NCBI RefSeq assembly: GCF_024734075.1
Contig: NZ_CP102850.1
Span: forward strand, 1,240,001-1,304,000
Length of the DNA: 64,000 bases
From: Gordonia mangrovi
GTDB lineage: Bacteria > Actinomycetota > Actinomycetes > Mycobacteriales > Mycobacteriaceae
Direction: 5' to 3'
Part shown: positions 25,700 to 34,657 of the stretch, one piece after another
Layout: each line of letters begins with the position of its first letter
Position numbering within the stretch: position 1 is the stretch's first letter
Translations under genes and position numbers: made by a program
The notes under the pieces: model-generated
The model's input: the letters and a program-made list of their open reading frames with translations, nothing else
What the model was told of the DNA's origin: nothing
Databases searched by the model: none

Positions 25700-28018
25700 T
25701 TATTCGAGCGCCAGGCCGATCGCCACGGCCTCGTCGAGGCGGTTGGCGGGTGCATCCGGCGCGAGTTCGCCGGGTTCATAGCGCACCGCGTGCAGCGCCC
25801 CGGTGAATGGGAATGTGCCCTTGCGTCTGCTCAGCTCCCAGTCGACGGGCGAACGGGTGTCCTTCCCGACGTCGATCCCGTTGAACGGCAAGAAGCCGGC
25901 GAACTGACGCACACCCTGCAGACAGTCACGGACGATACCGTCGACCACCAGGGCGACGTTCCACACGCCGCCGCCGGGCGCGTTCACGTCGATCACCACG
26001 TCGCGACCCTCGAGCCGGGTGGCGACCTTCCGCATCTCCCCACAGTTGTTGTGCACGAAATGGATCAAGTCGTTTTCCACATACACGAGGTACCCGGACT
26101 CCTGTCCGCCGTGCGCGACCAGGACGCCTTCGTCCCCAGGACGCGGGTCCCAGTCGGGCACGATCCGGAAGGAACGTCCGGCGATCAGCCGCGCAGAACG
26201 CCACCGTTCGAGAGTCGGTGTGCCGCGGCGGATCGAGAGCGGCTCGGAGTAGACCTCCTCACCATCGGGCCGGTACAGGTACTTGACCCGAGCGCCCTCA
26301 TCGAGCGGATAGACCTGGTTGTCCCATGCCTCCTGCTCCCACAGACGCACCAACTGCTCGAGGCGCTCCGGCTCGGCGGCTGCCAGATCGTTGGTCTGCG
26401 TGGGATCGGCAGCGAGGTCGTAGAGCTGCCAGTTGTCCTGCGCGAACGGCGTCTTGGCGGTGTGGATGGTGAGTGCCTCCCATCCACCGTCGAAGATGGC
26501 CCGATTGCCCATGCACTCATAGTGCTGGCGGGTGTGCTCCGAGGGCGTTTCGGGGTCCTCGATCACCGAGCGCAGGCTGACCCCGTGCATCGGATCAGCG
26601 GCCAACCCGTGGCGATCCGGCACGGGGGCCAGACCGATCCAGTCGATGAGCGTCGGCAGCAGGTCGGTGACATGGGAGTACTGCCAGCGCACGGGTTCTG
26701 CGCGCGGCGCGAGTCGCTGCGGCCAGGACACGATCATCGGCACCTGGTGACCGCCGGCGACCGTGGAGACCTTGTACAGCCGGAAGGGAGTGTTACACGC
26801 CATCGCCCAGCCGCGGGGATAGTGCGGCCAGGTGGTGGGGCCACCGATCTCGTCGATGCGCTCCAGGGATTCGGCGATGACCTTGGCATCCACGTCGCGG
26901 GTCTGGCTGCCACCGTCACGGAAGTAGGCGGTGGTACCACTCGCCTTGCCTTCGCGAGAGGCGCCGTTGTCGCTGGTCAGCACAATGATCGTGTTGTCCA
27001 GCTCACCCAGTTCGGCCAGGGTTTCCCGAAGCCGACCGAGACTCTGGTCAACGGACTCGACCATCGCGGCATAGACCTCCATGTACCGCGGGTAGAGCGC
27101 TTTCTCATCGTCGGACAACGACTCCCACGCACGTACGTCCTCACCGGGTTCGCTGTTGCGCGGCGGCAGCACGGTGTCCTCGCCCACGATGCCGAGTTCC
27201 TTCTGCCGCTCGAATCTGCGGGCGCGCAGGGCATCCCATCCGTCGTCGTAGTTGCCACGGTGCCGGGCGATGTCGTCGGCCTTGGCGTGCAATGGCGCGT
27301 GCACCGCACCGTGCGAGTAGTAGAGGAAGAAAGGTTTGTCCGGATTCGCGGTCTTGGTCTCGCGGATCATCCGGACAGCGCGGTCGGTGAGATCGTCGGT
27401 GAGGTAATAGTCGTCGTCGAACTGATCGGTGTCCACGACAGTGTTGCCCTCATACAGCCGGTGAGGCTGGTGGAAGTTGGTCAACGCCTCGAGAAAGCCG
27501 TAGAACTGGTCGAATCCACGCTGCAGTGGCCACGAATGTCGGCTACCGGCCTCGGACATGTCCTGTTCCTTGCACAGATGCCATTTGCCCACCATGAAGG
27601 TGGAGTACCCGTTGTCTCGCAGGGTCTCGGCCATGGTCGGCTGATTCGCCGGCAATTCGGACGCATAGCCGGGGAATCCTGGGTCGACGTGTGCGACGAA
27701 GCCGACGCCTGCCGCATGTGCATTGCGACCGGTCATCAGCGCAGCGCGGGTGGGCGAACACATCGGCGTGCTGTGGAAGTTGGCAAACCGAATGCCTCGC
27801 TCGGCGGTGGCGTCGGCATGCGGGGTGGGTATCTCGGAGCCGTAGCAGGCCAGGTCGGAGAACCCCATGTCATCGACGAGCATCACGATGACATTGGGCG
27901 CACCTTCCGGCGCCGTCGGTCGCTGCGGCCACCAAGGTGACGACGACGCGAAGGTCGGTCCGACCTCTCCCTGGAATCCACGGTATGCCGAGGGATCTCG
28001 GTCTGACACGGGGTTCAT
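25700..28018 (-). CDS. Arylsulfatase-type sulfatase, Cys-type active site
   Basis: This is a 772-aa sulfatase of the alkaline-phosphatase superfamily. It hydrolyses a sulfate ester to an alcohol or phenol plus sulfate. The N-terminal domain has VIVMLVDDMGFSDLACYGSE (metal aspartates) and the signature MCSPTRAALMTGR, in which Cys87 is the residue converted to formylglycine; KWHLCKE and LTSDNGASREGK follow. The length matches the large arylsulfatases of Mycobacterium and Pseudomonas. No signal peptide is visible, so it acts in the cytoplasm. The ATG at 28018 has GAGAAAGGA before it. The formylglycine-generating enzyme is not in the window. Its place behind ABC transporter genes suggests the imported ligand is a sulfate ester. 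Confidence 0.93.
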   Translation of the reverse strand: MNPVSDRDPSAYRGFQGEVGPTFASSSPWWPQRPTAPEGAPNVIVMLVDDMGFSDLACYGSEIPTPHADATAERGIRFANFHSTPMCSPTRAALMTGRNAHAAGVGFVAHVDPGFPGYASELPANQPTMAETLRDNGYSTFMVGKWHLCKEQDMSEAGSRHSWPLQRGFDQFYGFLEALTNFHQPHRLYEGNTVVDTDQFDDDYYLTDDLTDRAVRMIRETKTANPDKPFFLYYSHGAVHAPLHAKADDIARHRGNYDDGWDALRARRFERQKELGIVGEDTVLPPRNSEPGEDVRAWESLSDDEKALYPRYMEVYAAMVESVDQSLGRLRETLAELGELDNTIIVLTSDNGASREGKASGTTAYFRDGGSQTRDVDAKVIAESLERIDEIGGPTTWPHYPRGWAMACNTPFRLYKVSTVAGGHQVPMIVSWPQRLAPRAEPVRWQYSHVTDLLPTLIDWIGLAPVPDRHGLAADPMHGVSLRSVIEDPETPSEHTRQHYECMGNRAIFDGGWEALTIHTAKTPFAQDNWQLYDLAADPTQTNDLAAAEPERLEQLVRLWEQEAWDNQVYPLDEGARVKYLYRPDGEEVYSEPLSIRRGTPTLERWRSARLIAGRSFRIVPDWDPRPGDEGVLVAHGGQESGYLVYVENDLIHFVHNNCGEMRKVATRLEGRDVVIDVNAPGGGVWNVALVVDGIVRDCLQGVRQFAGFLPFNGIDVGKDTRSPVDWELSRRKGTFPFTGALHAVRYEPGELAPDAPANRLDEAVAIGLALE

Positions 28019-28076
28019 TCCTTTCTCCGGATCATGGGACTTCACGAGCCGCACCGTCTGTCCCACACGTGTGTCT

Positions 28077-29180
28077 TCACACCGACTGCAAGACGTCGCG
28101 CGGATGACCGAAGTGGTCGACGGCCGCGGCAGCCCGTGTCGCCATCACTCGAGCAAGCTCACGAGTGCGTTCATCGGAGGTGTCGGCGAGCACGAACAGC
28201 GACGACGCCACGGCGAAGGTGAGCGGCATCGCCAATGCGATCTGATCACGCAACGCCGTGGTGTCCATCTCGACGCCATGGCAGGCGAGCCTGTTGCGGT
28301 ATGCGGTGAGTAGTTCACCGCCGCGCACCTCGAGTTCGGTGGCCGAGATGTTCTGTGCAAGGAAATAGGCGACGTCGATCACCGCCGCCCCTCGCGACAC
28401 GCTCTGCCAGTCCAGGATCACTGCCGGCGACTCGGGGTCCACGAACAGCACGTTGTCGAGTCGGACGTCACCATGCAGCAGGGTCTGCGGAGCGTTCGCC
28501 AGTGCCGCGAACGCGTCCGGCAGCAGGTCGGCCATGTCCGCGCCGGCCTCGTGACAGCCGTTCGGCAACACATCGGCAAGCGATGCCGTCAGGCGTGGCC
28601 AGCCCTCGCGCAGGATTCGGGTGAGGTTGGCGACGCGGTGTGCGTCGGTGTGTCTGGTCGCCCAGGTCATCGACGCCAATTCGTCGGACTCCCACCACAT
28701 GGCGTGGAAATCGGCGAGTTGCTCCAGAATCCCCACCGCGAGGGCGGGTTCGAGACCGTCGAGCTGATCGATTTCGGTGGCACCACCGAGGTCCTCGAGC
28801 ACGAGGACGAACCCTTCACCCGCGGCGTATCCGGCGGCATGACATCCGGGGACCCGCATCGGGATGCGTGGCGCGATCTCCTGGAAGAAGAGCACTTCCC
28901 GCTCGTAGAGACCCCCGCGATCGGCGGTCTGTCGGGCTTCTTCCTGCGTGGCGGGCAGTTTCACCACCACAGAACGGGGCAGGTCGGCCGGCTCGTCGCC
29001 GACGACCCGAATCCGGAAGGCGGAACCCATGTGGCCCCGCCCCTCCCCGATCCGGCTCACCTCGACCTCGGGGGTCCGCGCCCCGCTGGATCCGAGCGTG
29101 GTGGCGAGCCAGCTCCCGGTGAGCTCATCCGAGCCGGTCGGGAACGGTCTCGCCACCGGTCGCGGCGTCCGAGAGGTCAC
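28077..29180 (-). CDS. APH/ecdysteroid-kinase-like phosphotransferase
   Basis: This is a 367-aa protein of the aminoglycoside phosphotransferase/choline kinase-like fold. The catalytic loop is TLLHGDVRLDNVLF and the metal-binding aspartate is in AVILDWQSVSRG; VLVLEDLGG is the hinge. It phosphorylates a small hydroxylated molecule or uses it as a CoA-ester; no substrate can be named. The GTG start overlaps the permease stop by four bases, so it is coupled to the transporter. A second, less similar kinase-like gene lies at 36361. Precedent from levulinate catabolism shows that such proteins can phosphorylate hydroxyacyl-CoA, but that is only an analogy. Confidence 0.82.
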   Translation of the reverse strand: MTSRTPRPVARPFPTGSDELTGSWLATTLGSSGARTPEVEVSRIGEGRGHMGSAFRIRVVGDEPADLPRSVVVKLPATQEEARQTADRGGLYEREVLFFQEIAPRIPMRVPGCHAAGYAAGEGFVLVLEDLGGATEIDQLDGLEPALAVGILEQLADFHAMWWESDELASMTWATRHTDAHRVANLTRILREGWPRLTASLADVLPNGCHEAGADMADLLPDAFAALANAPQTLLHGDVRLDNVLFVDPESPAVILDWQSVSRGAAVIDVAYFLAQNISATELEVRGGELLTAYRNRLACHGVEMDTTALRDQIALAMPLTFAVASSLFVLADTSDERTRELARVMATRAAAAVDHFGHPRDVLQSV

Positions 29181-30076
29181 ACCGACACCGTCTTGCCGCC
29201 CGACTCCATGGTCCGCCAGCGCAAGAGCCGGCGCTCCACGGCGGTCACCACGAAGTTGATCAGGACCGCCAGCGTCGCGAGGACGATCAGTAGGGCAAAT
29301 GCCGTGCTCATGTCGAACTGATTGGTAGCGGTGATCAGTGCCTGCCCCAAACCCTCTCGGGCGGCGATGAATTCACCCATGACCACAGCCAGCAGCGAGT
29401 AGACCGCGGCGAGTCGGAAAGCGCCGAAGACCGGAGCCATGATGCCCGGCAGGACCACCATGCGGAACTTCTGTAGTTCGGTGGCGCCCATCGTGGTCGC
29501 CACGGTGTTGAGGTCGGGCGATACCTGCGACACGGCCGCCTGGGTGGGTACCTGGACGATGAAGAAGACGATGACTGCTGCCAGCACGACCTTCGACGAC
29601 GGGCCGACGCCGAACCAGAGGATGAAGAACGGCGCGAGTGCGATCTTCGGGGTGGCATTGGCGAAGGTCAGGTAGGGGTCGAAAATCGGGGCCATCCGAG
29701 TCCAGCGACCCATGATGAGACCGACGACGAGACCGGCCGAACAACCGATGATCCAGCCGAAGAGGGTCTCCTGCATGGTGATCCGCATCGAGTTCCAGAA
29801 CTCTTCCTGGCCGAACAGTTCGATCAGACGGTTCCACGTCTCCATCGGGGTGGCCGTGTACATGCGCGGCATCCACTCGGCCTCCACGGCCCAGTACCAG
29901 ATCGCGATCAGCGCGACGAAGATGCCGAGTTGCCCGGCGAGTACCGGCCAGTCGAAATTGATCGATCGCTTCTTGCGCGGCGGCTGCTGTTGCGTGGTGC
30001 CGGCTTTCGCGGCCGGCTTGTCGTCGTCGGGAGACACCGGCGGCGGGAGCGTGGCGTGGCGCTCAGTTGAACTCAT
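29177..30076 (-). CDS. ABC transporter permease (SsuC/TauC type)
   Basis: This is a 299-aa inner-membrane permease of the BPD family. After a basic Pro/Gln-rich cytoplasmic start there is a first helix (LAGQLGIFVALIAIWYWAVE), then several helices; the cytoplasmic EAA loop that docks on the ATPase is VVMGEFIAAREGLGQALIT. The ATG at 30076 overlaps the end of the ATPase gene by 14 bp. The frame is open further upstream to 30163, but that extension is inside the ATPase gene. It probably works with the binding lipoprotein encoded at 22.6 kb. Confidence 0.88.
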   Translation of the reverse strand: MSSTERHATLPPPVSPDDDKPAAKAGTTQQQPPRKKRSINFDWPVLAGQLGIFVALIAIWYWAVEAEWMPRMYTATPMETWNRLIELFGQEEFWNSMRITMQETLFGWIIGCSAGLVVGLIMGRWTRMAPIFDPYLTFANATPKIALAPFFILWFGVGPSSKVVLAAVIVFFIVQVPTQAAVSQVSPDLNTVATTMGATELQKFRMVVLPGIMAPVFGAFRLAAVYSLLAVVMGEFIAAREGLGQALITATNQFDMSTAFALLIVLATLAVLINFVVTAVERRLLRWRTMESGGKTVSV

Positions 30077-30884
30077 GGCGAAGCTCCTCCCAGAGCGTGC
30101 GCTCGATTTCCTCGAGCCGTGGGTCGAACAGTTGCTCTTGCGGGTTGCGGGGACGCTCGACATCGACCATCATGTCGAGCTTGATCTTGGCCGGTCGCTG
30201 GGTCATGACGATGACGCGGTCGGCCATCATGACGGCCTCCGAGAGGTCGTGGGTCACGAAAAGCACCGTCTTGCCGCTGCCCTCCCAGATGCGCATGAAG
30301 TCGGTCTGCACTCGTACCCGCGTCTGCGCGTCGAGTGCGCCGAAAGGCTCGTCCATCAGCCACAGGTCGGGATCGATGGCGAGGGTGCGGGCGATGGCCA
30401 CGCGCTGCTGCATACCGTGCGACATCTGTGACGGGAAGGCGTCGGCGAAGTGGTCGATCTTGAGGATCTCGAGCAGGTTCATCGAGCGCTCTTTGCGCTC
30501 CTTCGCGGGGATACCGCGGATCTCGAGTCCGAGTTCGACGTTCTTGCGGACCGTGCGCCACGGCGTGAGCGCCGATCGGGCCAGCATGTAGCCGATGTCG
30601 CGCGACGGGCCGGTGACGGGCTTGCCGTAGCGGCTGACGGTCCCGGCGCTGGGCGTCATCAGCCCGGCCAGCATGTTCAGCGCGGTGGTCTTGCCGCAAC
30701 CGCTCGGCCCGACGAGAGCGACGAACTGTCCGGCGGGCACCTCGAGATCGATGTTGTCGACAGCCAGCATGCTGCCCTTGCCGGGAACGTCGAACGCCAC
30801 ACTGACGCCTTCGAGGTTCACCGAGGGCGCGCCGGAGTCCCGCTTCTGGGCGAGAGTCTCTCGTTCTTTGGAAATCAGGTTCAT
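30063..30884 (-). CDS. ABC transporter ATPase (SsuB/TauB type)
   Basis: This is a 273-aa ATP-binding subunit. Walker A is VGPSGCGKTTALNMLAG, Walker B is LWLMDEPFGALD and the switch His is in VLFVTHDLSEAV. The signature region reads FPSQMSHGMQQRVAIARTL, with MSHGM where most have LSGGQ or LSGGM. The ATG at 30884 (MNLISKERETL) is chosen from the family pattern; an upstream frame to 31007 looks non-coding. It heads the operon ATPase, permease, kinase, sulfatase, dehydrogenase. Confidence 0.9.
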   Translation of the reverse strand: MNLISKERETLAQKRDSGAPSVNLEGVSVAFDVPGKGSMLAVDNIDLEVPAGQFVALVGPSGCGKTTALNMLAGLMTPSAGTVSRYGKPVTGPSRDIGYMLARSALTPWRTVRKNVELGLEIRGIPAKERKERSMNLLEILKIDHFADAFPSQMSHGMQQRVAIARTLAIDPDLWLMDEPFGALDAQTRVRVQTDFMRIWEGSGKTVLFVTHDLSEAVMMADRVIVMTQRPAKIKLDMMVDVERPRNPQEQLFDPRLEEIERTLWEELRHEFN

Positions 30885-31032
30885 GTCGACATCAGCCGTC
30901 CCATGTTGTGCTGGTGCCCGCAAAGGGGCTTGGTCAGGTCGGTGGCATCTACCACGGGGCTGCGCCGCCTGTGACGGCACGCACACCATTTTCGCGGTAT
31001 CAGACACCCGATGTCAAGCCATTCCGGGCTAC

Positions 31033-31080
31033 TTTCTAGAAACTCACTACTACTAGCTGGAATATTCAAGTCGCCTTGAA
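31033..31080. promoter_or_regulatory. Candidate operators upstream of the ABC operon
   Basis: Between the ATPase start and the E1-beta gene end lie a perfect 10-bp palindrome TTTCTAGAAA (31033-31042) and a perfect TTCAAG-TCGC-CTTGAA inverted repeat (31065-31080). The 10-mer ACTTTCTAGA (31031-31040) also occurs at 22538-22547, in front of the binding-protein gene, which would fit common control of the two halves of the transporter. Confidence 0.4.
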
Positions 31081-31087
31081 CAGCAGA

Positions 31088-31131
31088 AACCGCGACGATT
31101 ACTGAATGTAGACATCAGAATCGCCGCGGTT
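31088..31131 (-). terminator. Hairpin after the Rieske operon
   Basis: Arms AACCGCGACGATT (31088-31100) and AATCGCCGCGGTT (31119-31131) pair with one G-U type mismatch and an 18-base loop. They lie about 50 bp past the E1-beta stop on the minus strand, where the seven-gene operon should end. Confidence 0.5.
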
Positions 31132-31180
31132 GCTGGCCGAGTGGCACGCAGGCCGCACACGCCCACGTGCCACCCGGGGT

Positions 31181-32182
31181 TCAGGCGGGGGTGAGCCGGC
31201 GCGGCTCGGCCCCCAGGAGGGAGGAGACGGAATCCACAATGCGCTCCACGGACGGTATGACCGCGTCCTCGAGTACCCCTGCGTGCGGCAGCGGGAGATG
31301 CGGGGTGGTGATGCGCACTGTCGGGCCGTCGAGGTGGTCGAAGATCTCCTCGGTGACGATCGACACGACCTCCGCACCCCAGCCGCACAGCCGCGGGTTC
31401 TCCTCGACGGTGAACAAGCAGCCGGTCTTGCGCACGCTGTCCAAGATCGTTGTCATGTCCAGCGGCACCAGCGAACGGACGTCGATCACCTCGACGTCAA
31501 AGCCCTGCTGCGCCAGATCATCGGCCGCTGCCAGCGCCCGCCCGACCATCATCCCGACCGCGACGATAGTGGCGTCGCGGCCCTCACGGAGCACCTTGGC
31601 CACACCGAGCTCGTCGACGATTTCGCCGTCGGGCACCTCGCCCTTGCTCGCGAGCAGACCCTTGTGCTCGATGAACATCACCGGGTCCGGGTCACGCACC
31701 GCGGCCGCGAACAGTCCGATCAGATCGCGCGGCGTCGACGGCGCCACCACCTTGAGACCCGGGATCATCATCATCCAGTTCTCCACCGACTGCGAATGCT
31801 GTGCGCCGAAACGCAACCCGCCGCCGGAGCCGAAGCGGATGACCAGCGGCAGGTTCATCTGCCCGTCGGTCATGTACCGGGCCTTCGCGATCTGGTTGGC
31901 CACGATGTCCTGGGTCACCAGAACGAAGTCGGCGAACATGATCTCGGCGATCGGTCGCAGACCCGAGGACGCCGCACCCATCGCCGCACCGATGATCGCC
32001 TGTTCGGAGATCGGGGTGTCCATCACGCGTTCGGGGCCGAACTCGTCGAGCAACCCGCCGGTCGTCTTGAAGACGCCACCGGCCTTGGCCACGTCCTCAC
32101 CGATCAGGAACACGCGGTCGTCGTTGCGCATCTCTTGCGCGATCGCACGCCCGACCGCTGATCGATATGTCATCTCCGCCAT
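31181..32182 (-). CDS. 2-oxoacid dehydrogenase E1 component, beta subunit
   Basis: This is a 333-aa beta subunit of the heterotetrameric TPP-dependent E1 class (pyruvate, branched-chain or acetoin dehydrogenase). It opens YRSAVGRAIAQEMRNDDRVF, with the TPP-contacting GEDVAKAGG and DTPISEQAIIGAAMGAA blocks, and the C-terminal transketolase domain carries DVEVIDVRSLVPLDMTTI. The ATG at 32182 overlaps the alpha-subunit stop by 13 bp, showing tight coupling. No E2 or E3 gene is nearby, so it is either an incomplete complex that borrows E2 from elsewhere or an enzyme with another electron acceptor. Confidence 0.92.
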   Translation of the reverse strand: MAEMTYRSAVGRAIAQEMRNDDRVFLIGEDVAKAGGVFKTTGGLLDEFGPERVMDTPISEQAIIGAAMGAASSGLRPIAEIMFADFVLVTQDIVANQIAKARYMTDGQMNLPLVIRFGSGGGLRFGAQHSQSVENWMMMIPGLKVVAPSTPRDLIGLFAAAVRDPDPVMFIEHKGLLASKGEVPDGEIVDELGVAKVLREGRDATIVAVGMMVGRALAAADDLAQQGFDVEVIDVRSLVPLDMTTILDSVRKTGCLFTVEENPRLCGWGAEVVSIVTEEIFDHLDGPTVRITTPHLPLPHAGVLEDAVIPSVERIVDSVSSLLGAEPRRLTPA

Positions 32183-33198
32183 GCCGAACCTCCGTCTGCC
32201 CACACGTTCTTGTCGACCCCGTCCACCGACGGCAGCGGCGATTCGACCGCGAAGGTGGCTGCCTTGTCGGCCATCTCGCGCGCCTGCTGCTCCATCGCGT
32301 CCAGTTCGTCCGCACCGACCCCGGCGTCGCGCAGTCGCTCGCGGTAAGCCGGGATGGGGTCGCGGCCCTTCCACTCCTCGACCTCGTCGGCCGGGCGGTA
32401 CTTACCCGGGTCGGAACTGGCATGTCCCAGATGCCGATAGGTGATCGCCTCGATCAACGACGGGCCCGCGCCCGAGCGCGCCCGCGCGATGGCCGCGTCT
32501 GCCGCGGCGTACATCACGTCCGCATCGTTGCCGTCGACGACGATGGCGTCGAGCCCGTAGGCTGCCGCACGGTCGGCAGCGGGCCGAGGCACCGCGGTCA
32601 CCTCGCTGATCGCGGTGTACTCCATGTAATGGTTGTTCTCGCACACGTACACCACCGGCAGCGACCACGTCGCCGCCAGGTTGAGCGCCTCATGGAAGGC
32701 GCCGATGTTGGTCGCCCCGTCACCGAAGAAGCACACGGTGACGTCGTCTGTGCCCCGGTATTTGGCCGCCAGCGCCGTCCCGGCGGCGATGGGCAGGTGC
32801 GCACCCACGATGGCGTAGGAACCCATCATCCCGTGCTCGACGCTCGTCAGGTGCATGGATCCGCCCTTGCCGCCGTTGATGCCGGTGGCTCGCCCGAGCA
32901 GTTCGGCCATCGTGGCATCCGCCGGCACCCCACGGGCCAGCGTGTGCGCGTGACCGCGGTAGGTCGCGTAGGTGGAATCGCCGGGGCGCATGAGTGTGCC
33001 GAAGGCAGCCGCGATCGCCTCCATGCCGATCGACGAGTGCCCGGGACCGGTGGCACCGCGATGGAAGAGCCGGGTCCAGGCCTCCTCGAAGTAGCGGATC
33101 TCCAACATCATCCGATGCATCGCCAACCGGTCGTCGTGCGGCGGTGCGCCGTCGCCGGACGTGCCGGTGACACCGGGGTTGGTGAGCGTGTCTGTCAT
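32170..33198 (-). CDS. 2-oxoacid dehydrogenase E1 component, alpha subunit
   Basis: This is a 342-aa alpha subunit. The TPP motif runs from CFFGDGATNIGAFHEALN to VYVCENN. It resembles AcoA-type subunits: RGHAHTLARGV, GGKGGSMHLTSVEHGMMG and the RYHLGH-like YRHLGHASSDPGKYR are recognisable. The ATG at 33198 is preceded by GAGGAC. It follows the aldehyde dehydrogenase gene's start-side neighbour by 7 bp in the same operon. It would decarboxylate a 2-oxoacid formed late in the pathway; which one is unknown. Confidence 0.92.
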   Translation of the reverse strand: MTDTLTNPGVTGTSGDGAPPHDDRLAMHRMMLEIRYFEEAWTRLFHRGATGPGHSSIGMEAIAAAFGTLMRPGDSTYATYRGHAHTLARGVPADATMAELLGRATGINGGKGGSMHLTSVEHGMMGSYAIVGAHLPIAAGTALAAKYRGTDDVTVCFFGDGATNIGAFHEALNLAATWSLPVVYVCENNHYMEYTAISEVTAVPRPAADRAAAYGLDAIVVDGNDADVMYAAADAAIARARSGAGPSLIEAITYRHLGHASSDPGKYRPADEVEEWKGRDPIPAYRERLRDAGVGADELDAMEQQAREMADKAATFAVESPLPSVDGVDKNVWADGGSAWRR

Positions 33199-33205
33199 GT
33201 CGTCC

Positions 33206-34657
33206 TCACTCGTGGAACTGGAGCGACTGCGGCCCCAGGTACTCGTGCAAACCGTGTCGACCGAGTTCGCGGCCGTATCCGGACTGTTTGAACCCGCCAA
33301 AGGGGGCGGCCGCATTGAAAGAGGCGCCATTGATCGCGACCTGACCGGTCCGCAGTCGCCGTGCCACCGAGACCGCCCGGTCCCGATCACGCGACCACAC
33401 GCCTCCGGACAGGCCATACGGCGAGTCGTTGGCGACCGCGACGGCCGCGTCGTCGTCGTCCACGGTGTGGATGACGAGCACCGGACCGAAGATCTCCTCC
33501 TGCGCGATCACCGCCGACGGATCGACGTCGCCGAAGACCGTGGGCATCACGTAGTGGCCCCCGGCGAGATGCTCCGGAACGTCGAGGCCACCCACCAGCA
33601 GCCGACCTTCCCCGGAGATCCCGCGCGAGATGTAGCCCTCGACGCTGCGCCGCTGTGCATCACTGACCATCGGCCCCACCGTGGCGGCCGGATCGCGCGG
33701 ATCGCCGACGACCTGGGTACCGACCTCGGCCACGATCCGCTCCTCGACCTCCGCCTTGAGACGTCGCGGCACCACCAATCGGGTGAGCGCCGCACAGGTC
33801 TGTCCGTTGTTCATCAGGAAGTAGCGCACGGCACTCGGGATCGCCTTGTCGAGATCCGCGTCGTCGAGGAGCACATTGGCGGACTTACCGCCGAGTTCGA
33901 GCGCGACCTTCTTGACAGTCCGCGCGGCGGTCGCCGCGATTGTCGATCCTGCCCCGGTCGATCCGGTGAAGCTCACCATGTCGACTGACGGATGATCACA
34001 CAGGACCTCGCCCAGCGCCCGCCCGCTGCCCTGCACGACATTGAGCACCCCGGGTGGCAGACCGGCCTTCTCGAGTTCGTCGACGAGGTCGTATGCGGTC
34101 AGCGGCGCCAACTGCGGAGGTTTGAGCACGACGGTGCACCCGGCTGCCAGCGCGGGCGCGATCTTGCCCATCGCCTGGTACAGCGGGTAGTTCCACGGGG
34201 TGATGGCGGCCACGACGCCGACAGGCCGACCCAGTACCCGCGAGGTTCCGATGACCTCTTCGCGGTCGACCTCGTCGATCACGTCGAGTGTCGAGTCCAG
34301 CACCCGTACGGGCAGACCCGCCTGCACACGCTCGGCGAACGACATCACGCTGCCGACCTCGGCAGCCGTCGTCGTCGCGATGTCGCCACTACGGGCCCGC
34401 AGACCGGCGGTGAGCTTCTCCAGTATCGAGCGTCGCTCGGACAGCGGAGTCTGCGACCACTGCTCGAACGCCAGCTCGGCGGCCTGCACGGCGGCTACGG
34501 CCTGCTGCTGCGAGGCCATCTCGATGCTGCCGACCGGCGCACCGGTGGCCGAATCGGTCACGGTGGTCGTGTCGTCGCCGTGGTGCCAGGTGCCGTCGAT
34601 GTAGGCGGCCGGGCGCAGATCGACGCCGTCGATCTGTTCGATGGTCTCAGCGCTCAC
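33206..34657 (-). CDS. Aldehyde dehydrogenase
   Basis: This is a 483-aa NAD(P)-dependent aldehyde dehydrogenase. The cofactor region is VVAAITPWNYPLYQAMGK and VSFTGSTGAGSTI; the general base Glu254 is in VALELGGKSAN and the nucleophile Cys288 in NNGQTCAALTRL. The C-terminal block GGFKQSGYGRELG is present. The GTG start at 34657 overlaps the small protein gene by 11 bp. It sits in the middle of the Rieske operon and probably converts a pathway aldehyde to the acid. The substrate is unknown. Confidence 0.93.
   Translation of the reverse strand: MSAETIEQIDGVDLRPAAYIDGTWHHGDDTTTVTDSATGAPVGSIEMASQQQAVAAVQAAELAFEQWSQTPLSERRSILEKLTAGLRARSGDIATTTAAEVGSVMSFAERVQAGLPVRVLDSTLDVIDEVDREEVIGTSRVLGRPVGVVAAITPWNYPLYQAMGKIAPALAAGCTVVLKPPQLAPLTAYDLVDELEKAGLPPGVLNVVQGSGRALGEVLCDHPSVDMVSFTGSTGAGSTIAATAARTVKKVALELGGKSANVLLDDADLDKAIPSAVRYFLMNNGQTCAALTRLVVPRRLKAEVEERIVAEVGTQVVGDPRDPAATVGPMVSDAQRRSVEGYISRGISGEGRLLVGGLDVPEHLAGGHYVMPTVFGDVDPSAVIAQEEIFGPVLVIHTVDDDDAAVAVANDSPYGLSGGVWSRDRDRAVSVARRLRTGQVAINGASFNAAAPFGGFKQSGYGRELGRHGLHEYLGPQSLQFHE

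Noticed and set aside
25790..27940. 716-codon open frame on the plus strand opposite the sulfatase
   Set aside because: It is an antisense shadow of a real sulfatase gene in high-GC DNA: no recognisable domain, and its His/Arg/Gly-rich composition is typical of such frames.
31181..33198. Complete pyruvate dehydrogenase complex
   Set aside because: Only E1 alpha and beta are present; no E2 or E3 gene occurs anywhere in the window.
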